Source of the DNA: Candidatus Avimonas merdigallinarum
Lineage (GTDB): Bacteria; Bacillota; Clostridia; Oscillospirales; Acutalibacteraceae
Reading direction: 5' to 3'
Length of the DNA stretch: 57,569 nt
NCBI GenBank assembly: GCA_904377855.1
Contig: CAJFGS010000015.1
Location: 1-57,569, forward strand
The notes beneath the pieces were generated by a model. The model had not been told where the DNA came from, did no database searches, and saw only the letters and a list, made by a program, of their open reading frames with translations. The position numbers and the translations under genes are program-made. Shown in pieces: positions 32,764 through 42,799 of this stretch. How positions within the stretch are numbered: the first letter of the stretch is position 1; each line of letters opens with the position of its first letter.

Positions 32764-35382
32764 TCAATACGCGCCCGCCAGCTTGGTCAGCTCGTACAGG
32801 GTCTGCAGCGCCTCAATGGGGGTCAGGGTGTTCACATCCAGTTCCTTCAGCCGCTGGACTACCTCGCTGTCCCCCGCCGGAAGGAGGGAAAGCTGCCCGT
32901 CCTCGCTTTCGAACCGTTCTTCCGCCGGCGTCCCCCGCCCGCCGGGGGCCGTCTCCCCGCTCTCGATGCCGCGGAGGATCTCCTTGGCGCGGGACACCAC
33001 CGCCTCCGGGATGCCGGCGAGCTTGGCGACCTCGATGCCGTAGCTGTCGTCCGCCGGGCCGCGGACGATCCGGCGCAGGAAGGTGATGTCGTCCCCCCGC
33101 TTCTTCACCGCGATATTGTAATTGCGCACCCCATCGATTTCGCCTTCCATGGCGGTCAGCTCGTGATAATGGGTGGCGAACAGGGTCTTGGCCCCCACCT
33201 TCTTCGCCACATGCTCCAGCACCGCGCGGGCGATGCTCATCCCGTCGAACGTGGAGGTGCCGCGGCCGATTTCGTCGAACACAATCAGGCTTTTCGCCGT
33301 TGCGTTTTTGAGGATGGAGGCCACCTCGCTCATTTCCACCATAAAGGTGGACTGGCCGGACGCGAGGTCGTCCGACGCGCCCACCCGGGTGAAGATGCTG
33401 TCCACAATCCCGATGGTCGCGCTGTCCGCCGGGACAAAAGAGCCGATCTGCGCCATGAGCACAATCAGGGCCGTCTGCCGCATGAAGGTGGATTTGCCGG
33501 CCATATTCGGGCCGGTAATCAGCGCCACCCGGTTCTCATGGTTGTCCAGCAGGGTGTCGTTGGGCACAAACGGCGCGTCCTGGATGGCTTCCACCACCGG
33601 ATGCCGGCCGTTCTGAATCCGGATTTCCCCCTTCATATCGATAAGGGGGCGGGTGTATTTGTTCCGCTGGGCGGTCTCGGCAAAGGAACAGAGCACGTCC
33701 AGACGGGCGATCGCCTGGGCGGTCGCCTGGATCCGGTGCAGTTCCCCGGCCACCTTGAGGCGCACCTCGTTGAAAAGCTGATACTCCAGCGCCACCACCC
33801 GGTCCTTCGCGCCCAGGATCCGGGCCTCCAGCTCCTTGAGCTCCTGGGTGATGTACCGTTCGGCGTTCGCCAGGGTCTGCTTGCGGATATAGGTCTCCGG
33901 CACCTCGCCGGTATAGGATTTCGAAACCTCTATGTAATAGCCGAACACGCGGTTGTAGCCGACTTTCAGGCCCTTGATGCCGGTGCGCTCCTTTTCCTGG
34001 GCCTCAATCCGGGCGATGACGCCCTTGCCGTCCGACATTTCAAAGCGGAGTTCGTCCACCTCGGCGTTGAAGCCCTCCCGGATGATCCCGCCTTCCCGCA
34101 CCGAGAAGGGCGGATCCTCCACAATCGCCCGCTCAATCAGGTCGTACACGTCCCGCAGCGGATCGATCCCGTCCCTGGTCTCGCACAGCAGGGCGGATTT
34201 CACCCCCGCCATGCGCTCCCGGATGGGATCCATGCGGCGGATGGTCTGGGAGAGGGAGCGCAGCTCCCTCCCGTTGGCGCTGCCGTAGACTACCCGGGTC
34301 ATGATCCGCTCCAGGTCGTAAATATCCCGCAGGGATTCGATCAGGTCTCCCCGCAGCATCGGATCGCCCACCAGCTCGTCCACCGCGTTGTGGCGGCGGA
34401 TGATCTGCGCCGGGTTAATCAGCGGCTGCTCAATCCAGTTGCGAATCAGCCGCTTCCCCATCGCCGTCTTGGTATGGTCCAGCACCCAGAGCAGCGTCCC
34501 CTTCTTCTCCTTGTTCCGCAGGGTTTCGAGCAGTTCCAGGTTGCGGCGGGCGGTAAGGTCAAGCCGCATGAACTGGACGTCGGAATACAGGTTGAGGTTG
34601 TTCACCCGCTCCAGCCCGTTCATCTGGGTGGCATAGAGGTAATGCAGGGTTTCCCCCAGCGCCCGCACGGCGGAAAACATCCCTTCCAGGCCGAGCGCCT
34701 CCAGCGATGTCTTGTGGAAATGGGTGAGGATCCGTTCCACCGCCTTATTGTAGTCGAACCCCTCCGCATCCCCCAGCTGCGGCGTCCGGTTGAGCCGGTC
34801 GCGGATAAAGGAAACGATGACCTCCTCCCGCTGGGCGGCGTCGTTGAGCAGGATTTCGCTCGGGGAAAAGCGCCCGAGCTCATTGACGACCCGCAGGGCC
34901 ACATCCTCCCCCGTGATATGGGTGAGGTGGATTTCGCCGGTGGAGCAGTCGGTAAAGCAGAGCCCGGCGTCCGCCGCTCCGTCGCTCAAAAACAGCACGC
35001 AGAGGTAATTGTTCTTCCCCTCGTCCAGCATGCTGCCTTCAATCACGGTGCCCGGCGTGATGACCCGGATGACGTCCCGTTTTACCAGCCCCTGGGCGGA
35101 GGCGGGGTCCTCCATCTGCTCGCAGATGGCAACTTTGTACCCGCGGGCGACCAGCCGGGCGATATACCCCTCGCAGGAATGGAAGGGGACGCCGCACATC
35201 GGCGCGCGTTCCTCCTGCCCGCAGTCCCGGCCGGTGAGGGTGAGTTCCAGTTCCTGCGACGCGAGCTTCGCGTCGTCGTAGAACATCTCATAAAAATCGC
35301 CGAGGCGGAAAAAGAGGATGCAATCCTCGTGCTGCCCCTTAATCTCAAAATACTGCTTCATCATCGGCGTCAAATCCGCCAT
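32764..35382 (-). CDS. mutS: DNA mismatch repair protein MutS
   Basis: Recognises mismatches and small loops. The 872-residue protein has the N-terminal mismatch-binding domain with FFRLGDFYEMFYDDA (the Phe-X-Glu wedge), connector and lever domains, and the C-terminal ATPase with GPNMAGKST, DEIGRGTSTFDG and ATHYHEL. ATG 35382 is preferred over 35391, which lies within the AAAGGATG SD context. A C-terminal extension after the ATPase (about 800-872) fits the helix-turn-helix and dimer tail. Confidence 0.96.
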   Translation of the reverse strand: MADLTPMMKQYFEIKGQHEDCILFFRLGDFYEMFYDDAKLASQELELTLTGRDCGQEERAPMCGVPFHSCEGYIARLVARGYKVAICEQMEDPASAQGLVKRDVIRVITPGTVIEGSMLDEGKNNYLCVLFLSDGAADAGLCFTDCSTGEIHLTHITGEDVALRVVNELGRFSPSEILLNDAAQREEVIVSFIRDRLNRTPQLGDAEGFDYNKAVERILTHFHKTSLEALGLEGMFSAVRALGETLHYLYATQMNGLERVNNLNLYSDVQFMRLDLTARRNLELLETLRNKEKKGTLLWVLDHTKTAMGKRLIRNWIEQPLINPAQIIRRHNAVDELVGDPMLRGDLIESLRDIYDLERIMTRVVYGSANGRELRSLSQTIRRMDPIRERMAGVKSALLCETRDGIDPLRDVYDLIERAIVEDPPFSVREGGIIREGFNAEVDELRFEMSDGKGVIARIEAQEKERTGIKGLKVGYNRVFGYYIEVSKSYTGEVPETYIRKQTLANAERYITQELKELEARILGAKDRVVALEYQLFNEVRLKVAGELHRIQATAQAIARLDVLCSFAETAQRNKYTRPLIDMKGEIRIQNGRHPVVEAIQDAPFVPNDTLLDNHENRVALITGPNMAGKSTFMRQTALIVLMAQIGSFVPADSATIGIVDSIFTRVGASDDLASGQSTFMVEMSEVASILKNATAKSLIVFDEIGRGTSTFDGMSIARAVLEHVAKKVGAKTLFATHYHELTAMEGEIDGVRNYNIAVKKRGDDITFLRRIVRGPADDSYGIEVAKLAGIPEAVVSRAKEILRGIESGETAPGGRGTPAEERFESEDGQLSLLPAGDSEVVQRLKELDVNTLTPIEALQTLYELTKLAGAY

Positions 35383-35433
35383 GGCGCTCATCCTTTCTGC
35401 CCGTGCATTTCTCGGCCTTCCGGTTGTCCGGCG

Positions 35434-35853
35434 TTAATGGCAGCCTGCGCAGCCGGAGCAGTCCCCCCCGCAGCCGGCGGATTCCTGGATGTCGTCCGGG
35501 TTTTGCCCCTGCGCGGACAGGGTGACGATGGTGGCCACGTTGCTGACCAGCTGATCCAGCTCCTGCTTCGCGGCCTGGTACGCCTGCATATGCTCGTTGG
35601 CCATCAGGCGGGCGTACACCTCCCGGATCTCCCCGTCCAGCTTCCGGATCTTCTCCCCGTCCTTTTCTTCCCGGGTGGTCTCCTGGTTCAGGGCGATCCG
35701 CTTTAAATTGAATTCCCCTATCAGATCCTGCAGCTCCTTGTCCTCGTCGGCCGCGTTCTGCGCCAGCTGCGTGCGGACAAAGCGGTCGTCGTTCTGGAGT
35801 GCCCGGCCAAGGGAGCGCGCCATTTCAATAATCGTATCCAATTCCTTTTCCAT
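35434..35853 (-). CDS. YlbF family regulator with C-terminal Cys cluster
   Basis: A 139-residue helical protein of the YlbF/YmcA family (IIEMARSLGRALQ; ANEHMQAYQAAKQELDQL). In Bacillus subtilis YlbF, YmcA and YaaT form an iron-sulfur-containing complex that helps mRNA processing by RNase Y and supports sporulation and competence. The last residues carry Cys128, 132, 135 and 138 (CX3CX2CX2C), well suited to bind an iron-sulfur cluster or zinc. It lies between miaB and mutS in one transcript. Confidence 0.85.
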   Translation of the reverse strand: MEKELDTIIEMARSLGRALQNDDRFVRTQLAQNAADEDKELQDLIGEFNLKRIALNQETTREEKDGEKIRKLDGEIREVYARLMANEHMQAYQAAKQELDQLVSNVATIVTLSAQGQNPDDIQESAGCGGDCSGCAGCH

Positions 35854-35916
35854 CGTCTATTCCTGCTTTCTTTTGCTTTTATTGGGGTATTTAGCAAAAC
35901 GGCGGGGCCCGCCGGC

Positions 35917-37338
35917 TTAAAGCACTTCCCGGATCCGCCCGAGCAGGATCCAGCTGCGGGCGCCGGTGATCTCCACCACGGCCCGGCTGCCGACCAGCGC
36001 GCTATCGCCTTCCACCCGCACCACCGTATTCTCGGGAAGCCGGGCCTCCAGGTACCCGTCCGCCGCCGTCTCGATGAGGGCGCGGCGGGTCTGCCCCACC
36101 ATCGCCGCCGACTGTGCGGCCGCCACTTCTTCCTGCGCGGCGGTCAGTTCCCGGAACCAGGCGGACTTTTCCTCCGCCGGTACAGGATCCTCCATCTTCG
36201 CGGCGGGGGTGCCCTCCCGCGGGGAGAAAATAAAGGTGAAAAGGGAGGTGAACCCCACTTCCCGGACAAGGGAGAGGGTCTGTTCAAAATCCTCCCTTGT
36301 CTCCCCAGGGAAGCCCACAATCACATCGCTGGTAAACGAGAGGCCGGGGACCACCCGGCGGGCGTAACGGATAAGCTCCAGATACTGCTCCCGCGTATAG
36401 CCGCGGTTCATCGCCTTGAGCACCCGGTTGCTCCCCGACTGGAAGGGCAAGTGAAAATGCCGCGCCACCTTCTCGCACGCGGCGATGGTATCGAACAGGC
36501 GCGGGGTCGCATCCTTGGGGTGGGAGGTCATGAAGCGGATGAGGAAATCCCCTTCAATGGCGTTAATCCGGCGGAGCAGCTCGGGGAAATCCACCCCGTG
36601 GCCGGCCCCCTTGCCGTAGGAATTGACATTCTGCCCGAGAAGGGTGATTTCACGATACCCTTCCCGCACCAGCTGGCGCGCTTCCTCCACAATCCGGTCG
36701 GGGTCGCGGCTGCGCTCCCTCCCGCGCACGTACGGCACCACGCAGTAGGTGCAGAAATTATTGCAGCCGTACATGATGGGCAGCCAGGCCTTCCATTTCC
36801 CGTCCCGATGCACCGGGATATCCTCCGCAATCACGCCGTCCTCCACCGGGCGCTCGAAAACCCGGCCGTCGGTCAGCGCTTCATACAGCAGTTCCGGGAA
36901 GCGGTGCAGCACATGGGTGCCGAACACCAGCCCCACAAAGGGATAGCTCTGCTTTATCTTTTTTGCCACATGCTCCTGCTGGACCATGCAGCCGCACAGC
37001 CCGATGAGGACGCCGGGCCGCCGCCGCTTGATGTTCTTGAGCGCCCCGACATTGCCGAACACGCGGTCCTCCGCATGCTCCCGCACCGCGCAGGTATTGA
37101 ACAGGATGAGATCCGCCTGCTCGGGCTCCTCCGTAAAGCCGAACCCCATCCCGGCGAGCATCCCTTTGATATGCTCCGAATCCGAGACGTTCTGCTGGCA
37201 GCCGTAGGTCCGGATGCAGGCGAGCGGCGCGCCGTATTCCCCTCCGCCGCGGCGGGAGGCGTAATACGCCCGCACCTTCTCCCCGTATTCCCGCTGCCGC
37301 GCGATCTCCTCCGGGGCGATGACTCGAATGTTTGACAT
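35917..37338 (-). CDS. miaB: tRNA-2-methylthio-N6-dimethylallyladenosine synthase
   Basis: A radical-SAM methylthiotransferase modifying i6A37 made by MiaA. The 473-residue protein has the N-terminal UPF0004 domain with three cluster Cys (RTYGCQQN, NTCAVREHA, LCGCMVQQ), the radical-SAM motif GCNNFCTYC (CX3CX2C) and a C-terminal TRAM domain (about 405-470). ATG 37338 is chosen; the frame continues upstream through the promoter region. AAAGGA lies 12 nt upstream. First gene of the miaB-ylbF-mutS-mutL-miaA unit. Confidence 0.95.
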   Translation of the reverse strand: MSNIRVIAPEEIARQREYGEKVRAYYASRRGGGEYGAPLACIRTYGCQQNVSDSEHIKGMLAGMGFGFTEEPEQADLILFNTCAVREHAEDRVFGNVGALKNIKRRRPGVLIGLCGCMVQQEHVAKKIKQSYPFVGLVFGTHVLHRFPELLYEALTDGRVFERPVEDGVIAEDIPVHRDGKWKAWLPIMYGCNNFCTYCVVPYVRGRERSRDPDRIVEEARQLVREGYREITLLGQNVNSYGKGAGHGVDFPELLRRINAIEGDFLIRFMTSHPKDATPRLFDTIAACEKVARHFHLPFQSGSNRVLKAMNRGYTREQYLELIRYARRVVPGLSFTSDVIVGFPGETREDFEQTLSLVREVGFTSLFTFIFSPREGTPAAKMEDPVPAEEKSAWFRELTAAQEEVAAAQSAAMVGQTRRALIETAADGYLEARLPENTVVRVEGDSALVGSRAVVEITGARSWILLGRIREVL

Positions 37339-37452
37339 GAGCGAAACGGTTCCTTTCCACAGAAATGGGCTGCCCGGCAACGGCGGCGCCCCTGCGCCCG
37401 GCCGCCGAACGGCCCCGCCCCGCAAGAAAGCGGGCGGAATGCTGATTCATTT

Positions 37453-37481
37453 AGTATACCAAAAATCGACCCTTTTTTCAA
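37453..37481 (-). promoter_or_regulatory. miaB operon promoter
   Basis: On the minus strand, TTGAAA (37476-37481) and TATACT (37453-37458) are 17 nt apart, a strong sigma-A match about 110 nt upstream of miaB. The rest of 37339-37664 holds no gene. Confidence 0.8.
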
Positions 37482-37627
37482 CCGAAAATCCCGGGCGGGG
37501 GGAGGTTTAAGAAACGCTTTAGAAATCCCCGCACGCCCGTTTGGACAGCCTTGGCCGAGGGACAGCGGCGCTGCTTTCCTCCGCCGCGAAGCCTTGCAAA
37601 AATAAGGCCTGCCGGCCCGTTATGCAT

Positions 37628-37666
37628 AAACCAGGGGCCGGAGCGTCCCGCCCCGGCCCCTGGTTT
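37628..37666 (-). terminator. Terminator after rrf2
   Basis: A 14-bp stem (37628-37641 with 37653-37666) overlapping the rrf2 stop codon. The minus-strand tail is GGTTTATGC, poor in T, so efficiency is uncertain. Confidence 0.6.
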
Positions 37667-38099
37667 AATCCGCTGCCGGCCCTTCCGGCGCAGCGGCATT
37701 ATCGGAAATCAGCGCGTCAAAGGTCACTTCCTCCAGCTTGTCCACCACCAGCCGGGTCACTTCGTCGAAAACCGGGCGGAACGGGCAGGGGGCGGCGGTG
37801 GAGCAATTGCAGGCATACCCGCCGTCCATACAGCGGCTGAACCGGTAGGGCCCTTCCACCGCCTCGATCACCTGGCGGAGGGTGATTTCCCGTGGCGGGC
37901 GGGCGATGGTATATCCGCCCTTCGCCCCCTTATAGGATTTCACAATCCCCGCCGCCACCAGCTTGCGCATGATTTTCAGTGTGAAGCGCAGGGAAACGCA
38001 GGTGCGCTGAGCAATCGACTGTGCATCCAGCCGGCCGGGGGAAAGGGCCAGGCAGTGCACGATCCGCACCGCATAATCGGATTCCAGGTTAATATGCAC
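37665..38099 (-). CDS. Rrf2 family transcriptional regulator with Cys cluster
   Basis: A 144-residue Rrf2 regulator. It has an N-terminal winged helix (about 5-65, DAQSIAQRTCVSLRFTLKIM; then KGAKGGYTIA) and a cluster Cys90, Cys97, Cys99 and Cys105 in the dimerisation loop, as in iron-sulfur-binding members such as IscR and NsrR (three Cys). It may sense cluster supply, redox state or nitric oxide. GTG start with GGAGGG upstream. It follows rpoD by 71 nt; no isc or suf genes are nearby, so its targets are unknown. Confidence 0.88.
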   Translation of the reverse strand: MHINLESDYAVRIVHCLALSPGRLDAQSIAQRTCVSLRFTLKIMRKLVAAGIVKSYKGAKGGYTIARPPREITLRQVIEAVEGPYRFSRCMDGGYACNCSTAAPCPFRPVFDEVTRLVVDKLEEVTFDALISDNAAAPEGPAAD

Positions 38100-38170
38100 G
38101 GGCCGCAGCCCTCCTTTCCGGCGGGAACGCCGCTTTCCTTTACGGCGGAACGCCGCGTTTTATGCAGCCG

Positions 38171-39448
38171 TCAGTCCAGGAAATCCTTGAGCTTCTTGCT
38201 CCGGCTGGGATGGCGCAGCTTCCGCAGCGCCTTGGCTTCAATCTGGCGGATCCGTTCCCGGGTAACGTCAAATTCCTTGCCCACCTCTTCCAGGGTGCGG
38301 GGACGGCCGTCCTCCAGCCCGAAGCGCAGGCGGAGCACCTTTTCCTCCCGGGCGGTCAGGGTGGAAAGCACATCCCCCAGCTGCTCCTTGAGCAGCGTGT
38401 GGGAAGCCGCGTCCGCCGGGGCGGGCGCCTCGTCGTCCTGGATAAAGTCGCCGAGATGGGAATCCTCCTCTTCGCCGATCGGCGTTTCCAGCGATACCGG
38501 CTCCTGCGCGACCCGCATAATCTCCCGCACCTTGTCCACCGGCATGTCCAGTTCCTGAGCAATCTCCTCCGCCGACGGCTCGTGGCCGTTTTTATGCAGA
38601 AGCTGGCTGGAAACCTTCTTGACCTTATTGATGGTTTCCACCATATGCACCGGGATGCGGATAGTCCGGGCCTGATCCGCAATCGCGCGGGTGATCGCCT
38701 GCCGGATCCACCACGTGGCGTAGGTGGAGAACTTAAACCCTTTGGTGTAGTCGAACTTCTCCACTGCCTTGATGAGGCCGAGATTGCCTTCCTGAATCAG
38801 GTCGAGGAACTGCATGCCCCGCCCGACGTACCGCTTGGCGATGCTGACCACCAGGCGGAGGTTCGCTTCCGACAGGCGCTTTTTCGCCTTCTTGTCCCCG
38901 TTCATAATCCGGATGGCCAGGTCGATCTCTTCCTCCGGCGACAGGAGCGGCACCCGTCCGATCTCTTTTAAGTAGACCTTCACCGGGTCGTCGATCGCCA
39001 TGCCGTCCACGTTGATCGCCGGCTCCATGTCCTCGGAATCGGGCGTTTCCAGCACAAAGTCCAGATCGGCGAGGGCGTCCGACTCAAAATCGTCGACCAC
39101 TTCGACGTTCTGGGCCTCCAGCGCGTCGTACAGCTTGTCCATCTGCTCCGGATCGAACTCCACGTCCTCCATTGCATCGAGGATCTCCTGCGTGGTCAGC
39201 TTCCCCTTGGCCCTGCCCAATTCCAGCAGTTCGTGGATGATGGCCTTGCGGTCCTTTTTCCCCGATATTCCAAGCGCATTCCCGCCCGCGGGTTTGGAAG
39301 CCTTGCCTCCCTCGCCGCTTTTGCTGTCGGCCCCCTCGGCTTTCGCCGCTTCGTTCCCGGCTGCCTCCTCTTCGGCAAGAAGGCCGCCGGCCTGCGGGGA
39401 CAGCGTGTCGTTTTCCGGAGAAAACACATTCGATTCCTTTGTGCTCAT
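38171..39448 (-). CDS. rpoD: RNA polymerase primary sigma factor
   Basis: The housekeeping sigma-A/RpoD, 425 residues. After a low-complexity, Ala/Gly/Lys-rich N-terminus (1-65), region 1.1 (about 66-120) and 1.2 ([11 protein letters not shown]) appear. Region 2 (about 190-265, [32 protein letters not shown]) and region 4.2 ([20 protein letters not shown]) are near-identical to those of other Firmicutes, consistent with the TTGACA/TATAAT-type promoters in this window. In the dgt-dnaG-rpoD order. Confidence 0.97.
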   Translation of the reverse strand: MSTKESNVFSPENDTLSPQAGGLLAEEEAAGNEAAKAEGADSKSGEGGKASKPAGGNALGISGKKDRKAIIHELLELGRAKGKLTTQEILDAMEDVEFDPEQMDKLYDALEAQNVEVVDDFESDALADLDFVLETPDSEDMEPAINVDGMAIDDPVKVYLKEIGRVPLLSPEEEIDLAIRIMNGDKKAKKRLSEANLRLVVSIAKRYVGRGMQFLDLIQEGNLGLIKAVEKFDYTKGFKFSTYATWWIRQAITRAIADQARTIRIPVHMVETINKVKKVSSQLLHKNGHEPSAEEIAQELDMPVDKVREIMRVAQEPVSLETPIGEEEDSHLGDFIQDDEAPAPADAASHTLLKEQLGDVLSTLTAREEKVLRLRFGLEDGRPRTLEEVGKEFDVTRERIRQIEAKALRKLRHPSRSKKLKDFLD

Positions 39449-39522
39449 GAAAATTCCTCTTCCTTTGCGGGGCGGAACCCCCGTTGATTCTGGCGCCGGG
39501 ACAAGGCCCGGCCTTGTTTTTT

Positions 39523-41286
39523 TTATTTTTTCTGCTCCCGCATAGCGGCCAGCAGAGATTGGATGGTATCATCTGACAGGGAGCCCGGGCTGTTCAGTTC
39601 GGACAGGGTATGTTCCGCCCGGATAATCTCCGCATACTCCATCGCCTGTTCCGGCGTCTGCGTACCTTCCCGCGCCGTCTGCACCATATGGGAGATATAA
39701 GCCATCTCGTCCGCGTTGTAATCGGCGGATAGGAACGCCAGCTCAATCAGGAGCCCCTGCCTGTGCCTCTCCAGCAGCCGGGCATACAGGGCCCGGTTGA
39801 ACGCCGTCACCATTTCCTCCGGCGGGAGCCGCTGGGAAACGGCCCGGATATAGTCCGGGTTCAGGATCAGCAGGCCGAGAAGCCCTTCCTCCGCCCGGGA
39901 GCCGCGCAGATGCTTCTCCGCTTCGGGGTTGACCTTCCGGGTGCTCTCCTCCGCCCGGCGGACCGCCTGGGACAGCTGCTTTTTCTCTTTCTGCCGGCGG
40001 GCGGCAGCCATGAAATGCTCCACCTGTGACAGGATGGCGCTCTTCCCCACCCCCATTTCGGACGCCAGCTTCCCGGCGTATACGTCCCGCTCGACCGGGC
40101 TGCTCAGCCGGGCCAGGAGCTGGGACGCCTCCCGCAGGTAGGCCACCCGCCCGTCCGCGGTGTCCAGCGCGTGGCGGCGGCCAAGATCAATGAGCTGATA
40201 CTCCACGTCGTTGGCTGACCGGTCGATCAGCAGCTTAAACCGCTCCGGCCCGTTGTGCTTGATAAATTCGTCCGGATCCTTCCCATCGGGGATGGTGATA
40301 ACCCGGATGTGCACCCCGGTCTCCCGCAGCAGGCCGATCGCCCGCTTCGCGCCCTTCTGCCCTGCCGCGTCCGCGTCGAAAACGAGGATCACCTCGTTCA
40401 CATACCGGGCGATCAGCCGGGCGTGCTCCTCCGTAAACGAGGTGCCCAGCGCCGCCACCGCGTTGGTGAAGCCCGCCTGGTGCAGCGCGATGACGTCCAT
40501 ATACCCTTCGCAGAGGATAAGGCTCCCTTCCTTCGAGGCCTTGGCAAAGTTCAAAGCGAACAGGTTGTTGGTCTTTTTAAACACCAGCGTGTCGGCGGTA
40601 TTGAGGTATTTGGGCTTGGAATCGTCCAGCACCCGCCCGCCGAACGCAATGACGTTGCCGCGGATATCGATGATGGGGATCATCACCCGGTTGCGGAAAA
40701 TGTCGTACAGGTTCCCCGCCCCGTTCCGGCTGCGGGCGGCGAGGAACGCGGCGGTGAGCTCGTCGTCCCGGTACCCCTTTTTCCGCATATGATCGAGCAG
40801 GTTATGGAACCCTTCCGGCGCATAGCCCAGCCCGAACCGGCGGATGGTATTGTCGGTATAGCCGCGGCGGTAATAATACTCCAGCCCCGGCCGGCCGGCC
40901 GGCGAATACAGGGCGGCGTGGAAATACCGCGCCGCGTCCCGGTTCGCCTCCAGCACCCGCATGCGCAGGCGGGAGACCGCGTCGTCGGCCTTGTCCTCCG
41001 GCATCTTCATCCCGGCGCGGTCCGCCAGGAACCGCACCGCGTCCAGATAATCGAGGTTTTCAATTTTTTTGATAAAGGTGATGACGTCCCCGCCCGCCCC
41101 GCAGCCGAAGCAGTAAAACGACGCGGTTTCCGGGTAGACGGTAAAGGAGGGGGTCTTTTCCCCGTGGAAGGGGCAGAGCCCCACCGCGGTCCGCCCCCGG
41201 CGCCTGGTGCGGACATAGGAGTCCACCACGTCTTCAATCGGGTTGCGGCTGATTAATTCCTGCAGGAAACTATCCGGCAGCGGCAT
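39523..41286 (-). CDS. dnaG: DNA primase
   Basis: Makes RNA primers for replication. The 587-residue protein has the zinc-binding domain ([11 protein letters not shown] ... [14 protein letters not shown]2 type, about 37-65), the catalytic core with the TOPRIM motif [17 protein letters not shown] and [10 protein letters not shown], and a C-terminal helicase-binding domain (about 440-587). AAGGAGGAGG precedes the ATG. It lies between dgt and rpoD, 74 nt before the latter. Confidence 0.97.
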   Translation of the reverse strand: MPLPDSFLQELISRNPIEDVVDSYVRTRRRGRTAVGLCPFHGEKTPSFTVYPETASFYCFGCGAGGDVITFIKKIENLDYLDAVRFLADRAGMKMPEDKADDAVSRLRMRVLEANRDAARYFHAALYSPAGRPGLEYYYRRGYTDNTIRRFGLGYAPEGFHNLLDHMRKKGYRDDELTAAFLAARSRNGAGNLYDIFRNRVMIPIIDIRGNVIAFGGRVLDDSKPKYLNTADTLVFKKTNNLFALNFAKASKEGSLILCEGYMDVIALHQAGFTNAVAALGTSFTEEHARLIARYVNEVILVFDADAAGQKGAKRAIGLLRETGVHIRVITIPDGKDPDEFIKHNGPERFKLLIDRSANDVEYQLIDLGRRHALDTADGRVAYLREASQLLARLSSPVERDVYAGKLASEMGVGKSAILSQVEHFMAAARRQKEKKQLSQAVRRAEESTRKVNPEAEKHLRGSRAEEGLLGLLILNPDYIRAVSQRLPPEEMVTAFNRALYARLLERHRQGLLIELAFLSADYNADEMAYISHMVQTAREGTQTPEQAMEYAEIIRAEHTLSELNSPGSLSDDTIQSLLAAMREQKK

Positions 41287-41379
41287 GGCGGTCCTCCTCC
41301 TTTCTGTCCTATCTGTCCCGGCGCCCGCGCAATATCATCATAGTATGCGGCGCCCGGCCGGGAATCATACGCTTCCCCG

Positions 41380-42393
41380 TCAGAGCGCTTTCACCTGCCA
41401 TTGCTGCGGAATAAAGAGCTCGTGATAAACCTCCAGCGCGTAGTTATCGGTCATCCCGGCGATATAATCGCACACCGCGCGGGGCGCCCCTTCGCTTTCG
41501 CAGATGCCGCGGTATTCCTCCGGCAGCCGCTCCGGATGCCCGACAAAATACTCGAACATCCGCCGGATGAGGCCGTCCACCTTGGACTCCTCGCTTTTGG
41601 CCACCGGATTGCGGTACACCGCCTCAAACATAAAGGCGTGCAGCCGCTCAAACATCGCGGCAGCCGGCGCGTCCATGCCGATATCCTCCCCGCTGTTCTC
41701 CACAATCGAGGTAACCAGCGTGTCAATGCGGGTGGTGCGGCGATCCCCCAGGGCCGCGCGGATGTCGGCGGGAACGTCCTCCTCCCGCAGCACGCCGGCC
41801 CGGATCGCGTCGTCGATGTCGTGGTTGATGTAGGCCACCCGGTCGGCCAGACGGACGATCCGCCCCTCCAGCGTGGCGGACGGCTCCCCGCAGGTGTGGC
41901 GGAGGATGCCGTCCCGCACTTCCCAGGTCAGGTTGAGCCCCCGGCCGTCGTTTTCCAGCCGCTCCACCACCCGCACGCTCTGCTCGTAATGGCGGAAGCC
42001 CCCCTCCATCATCTCGTTGAGCGCCCGCTCCCCCGCATGGCCGAAGGGGGTGTGGCCGAGATCGTGCCCGAGCGAAACCGCCTCGGTCAAATCCTCGTTC
42101 AATTGGAGCGCCCGGGCGATGGTGCGGGCGATCTGGGACACCTCCAGCGTATGGGTGAGCCGGGTGCGGTAATGGTCGCCTTCCGGCGAAAGGAATACCT
42201 GCGTCTTGTGCTTCAAGCGGCGGAACGCCTTGCAGTGGAGGATCCGGTCACGGTCGCGCTGGTACGCCGTGCGGTAAGCGCAGGGATCCTCCTCCCGTTC
42301 CCTCCCCCGGCTATCGGCGGAAAACGCCGCGCGGGGCTGCAGAAGCTGCCGCTCCTGCCCTTCGGTTCGTTCACGGATTGTCGTATCAGCCAC
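41380..42393 (-). CDS. dgt: dGTP triphosphohydrolase (dGTPase)
   Basis: Hydrolyses dGTP (or other dNTPs) to the nucleoside and triphosphate. The 337-residue HD-domain protein has SRGREREEDP, RTAYQRDRDRILHCKAFRRL and the metal motif H...HD: THTLEVSQIARTIA and LGHDLGHTPFGHAGE. GTG 42393 is the likely start since homology begins at once (TTIRERTE), but the AAAGGG next to it is unusually close. First gene of a dgt-dnaG-rpoD unit, the gram-positive version of the macromolecular-synthesis operon. Confidence 0.93.
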   Translation of the reverse strand: MADTTIRERTEGQERQLLQPRAAFSADSRGREREEDPCAYRTAYQRDRDRILHCKAFRRLKHKTQVFLSPEGDHYRTRLTHTLEVSQIARTIARALQLNEDLTEAVSLGHDLGHTPFGHAGERALNEMMEGGFRHYEQSVRVVERLENDGRGLNLTWEVRDGILRHTCGEPSATLEGRIVRLADRVAYINHDIDDAIRAGVLREEDVPADIRAALGDRRTTRIDTLVTSIVENSGEDIGMDAPAAAMFERLHAFMFEAVYRNPVAKSEESKVDGLIRRMFEYFVGHPERLPEEYRGICESEGAPRAVCDYIAGMTDNYALEVYHELFIPQQWQVKAL

Positions 42394-42673
42394 CCCTTTC
42401 GTTCCGGCGGGTTCCCGCCGCGGGAAATACTCCCTTCGTCTTCACCCCGGCGGCCTGGAAGCGCGGAACGCCGCCGCGGGATCTCCGGAGCCGGCAGCCC
42501 TTCGCCGAGCTTTCCCGGTCCCGCCTGCCAAGGCAGCGAACAGCCGCGGGAGGTCTTCCCTCTTCCGGCCCGCTTTGTCTTTTCATATATACTATACGCG
42601 TTTTGTACGGCTTTTTCCTGCCTGTTCGTCAAAGTTTTTCCCGTTTTCCGGAAAAACAGGCGAAAACAACAAA
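42394..42673 (-). other. Long leader/intergenic region upstream of dgt
   Basis: About 280 nt without a gene. An AT-rich island (42588-42605) contains TATAGT/TATATA on the minus strand, a plausible -10, but I find no convincing -35. The 190 nt between it and dgt are GC-rich with many short complementary segments. It lacks a recognisable T-box or known riboswitch core. Confidence 0.35.
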
Positions 42674-42720
42674 AGCATGAAAAAAGGCGCGGGTTTTTTA
42701 CCGCCTTTTTCATGCTTTCG
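42674..42720 (-). terminator. Terminator of HAD phosphatase gene
   Basis: The arms 42674-42689 and 42702-42716 are complementary over about 15 bp; on the minus strand the stem is followed by TTTTGTTGTTTT. It isolates the upstream gene from dgt. Confidence 0.8.
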
Positions 42721-42799
42721 TGGGAAATGCCGCCAGGTCTCTCTCCGCCCTCCAGGCTGCCGGCGTTTTTGCCGGGCGGAAGCGCAAAGCGGTCCCGCC

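Noticed and set aside
32062-35706. 1214-codon plus-strand open frame opposite mutL/mutS
   Set aside because: Shadow frame spanning two real genes and their intergenic gap, low-complexity His/Pro/Gly-rich translation, no SD.
42394-42673. T-box or cobalamin riboswitch upstream of dgt
   Set aside because: No T-box AGGGTGG-type sequence and no B12-box GCCACTG are present; dgt is also not a usual target.
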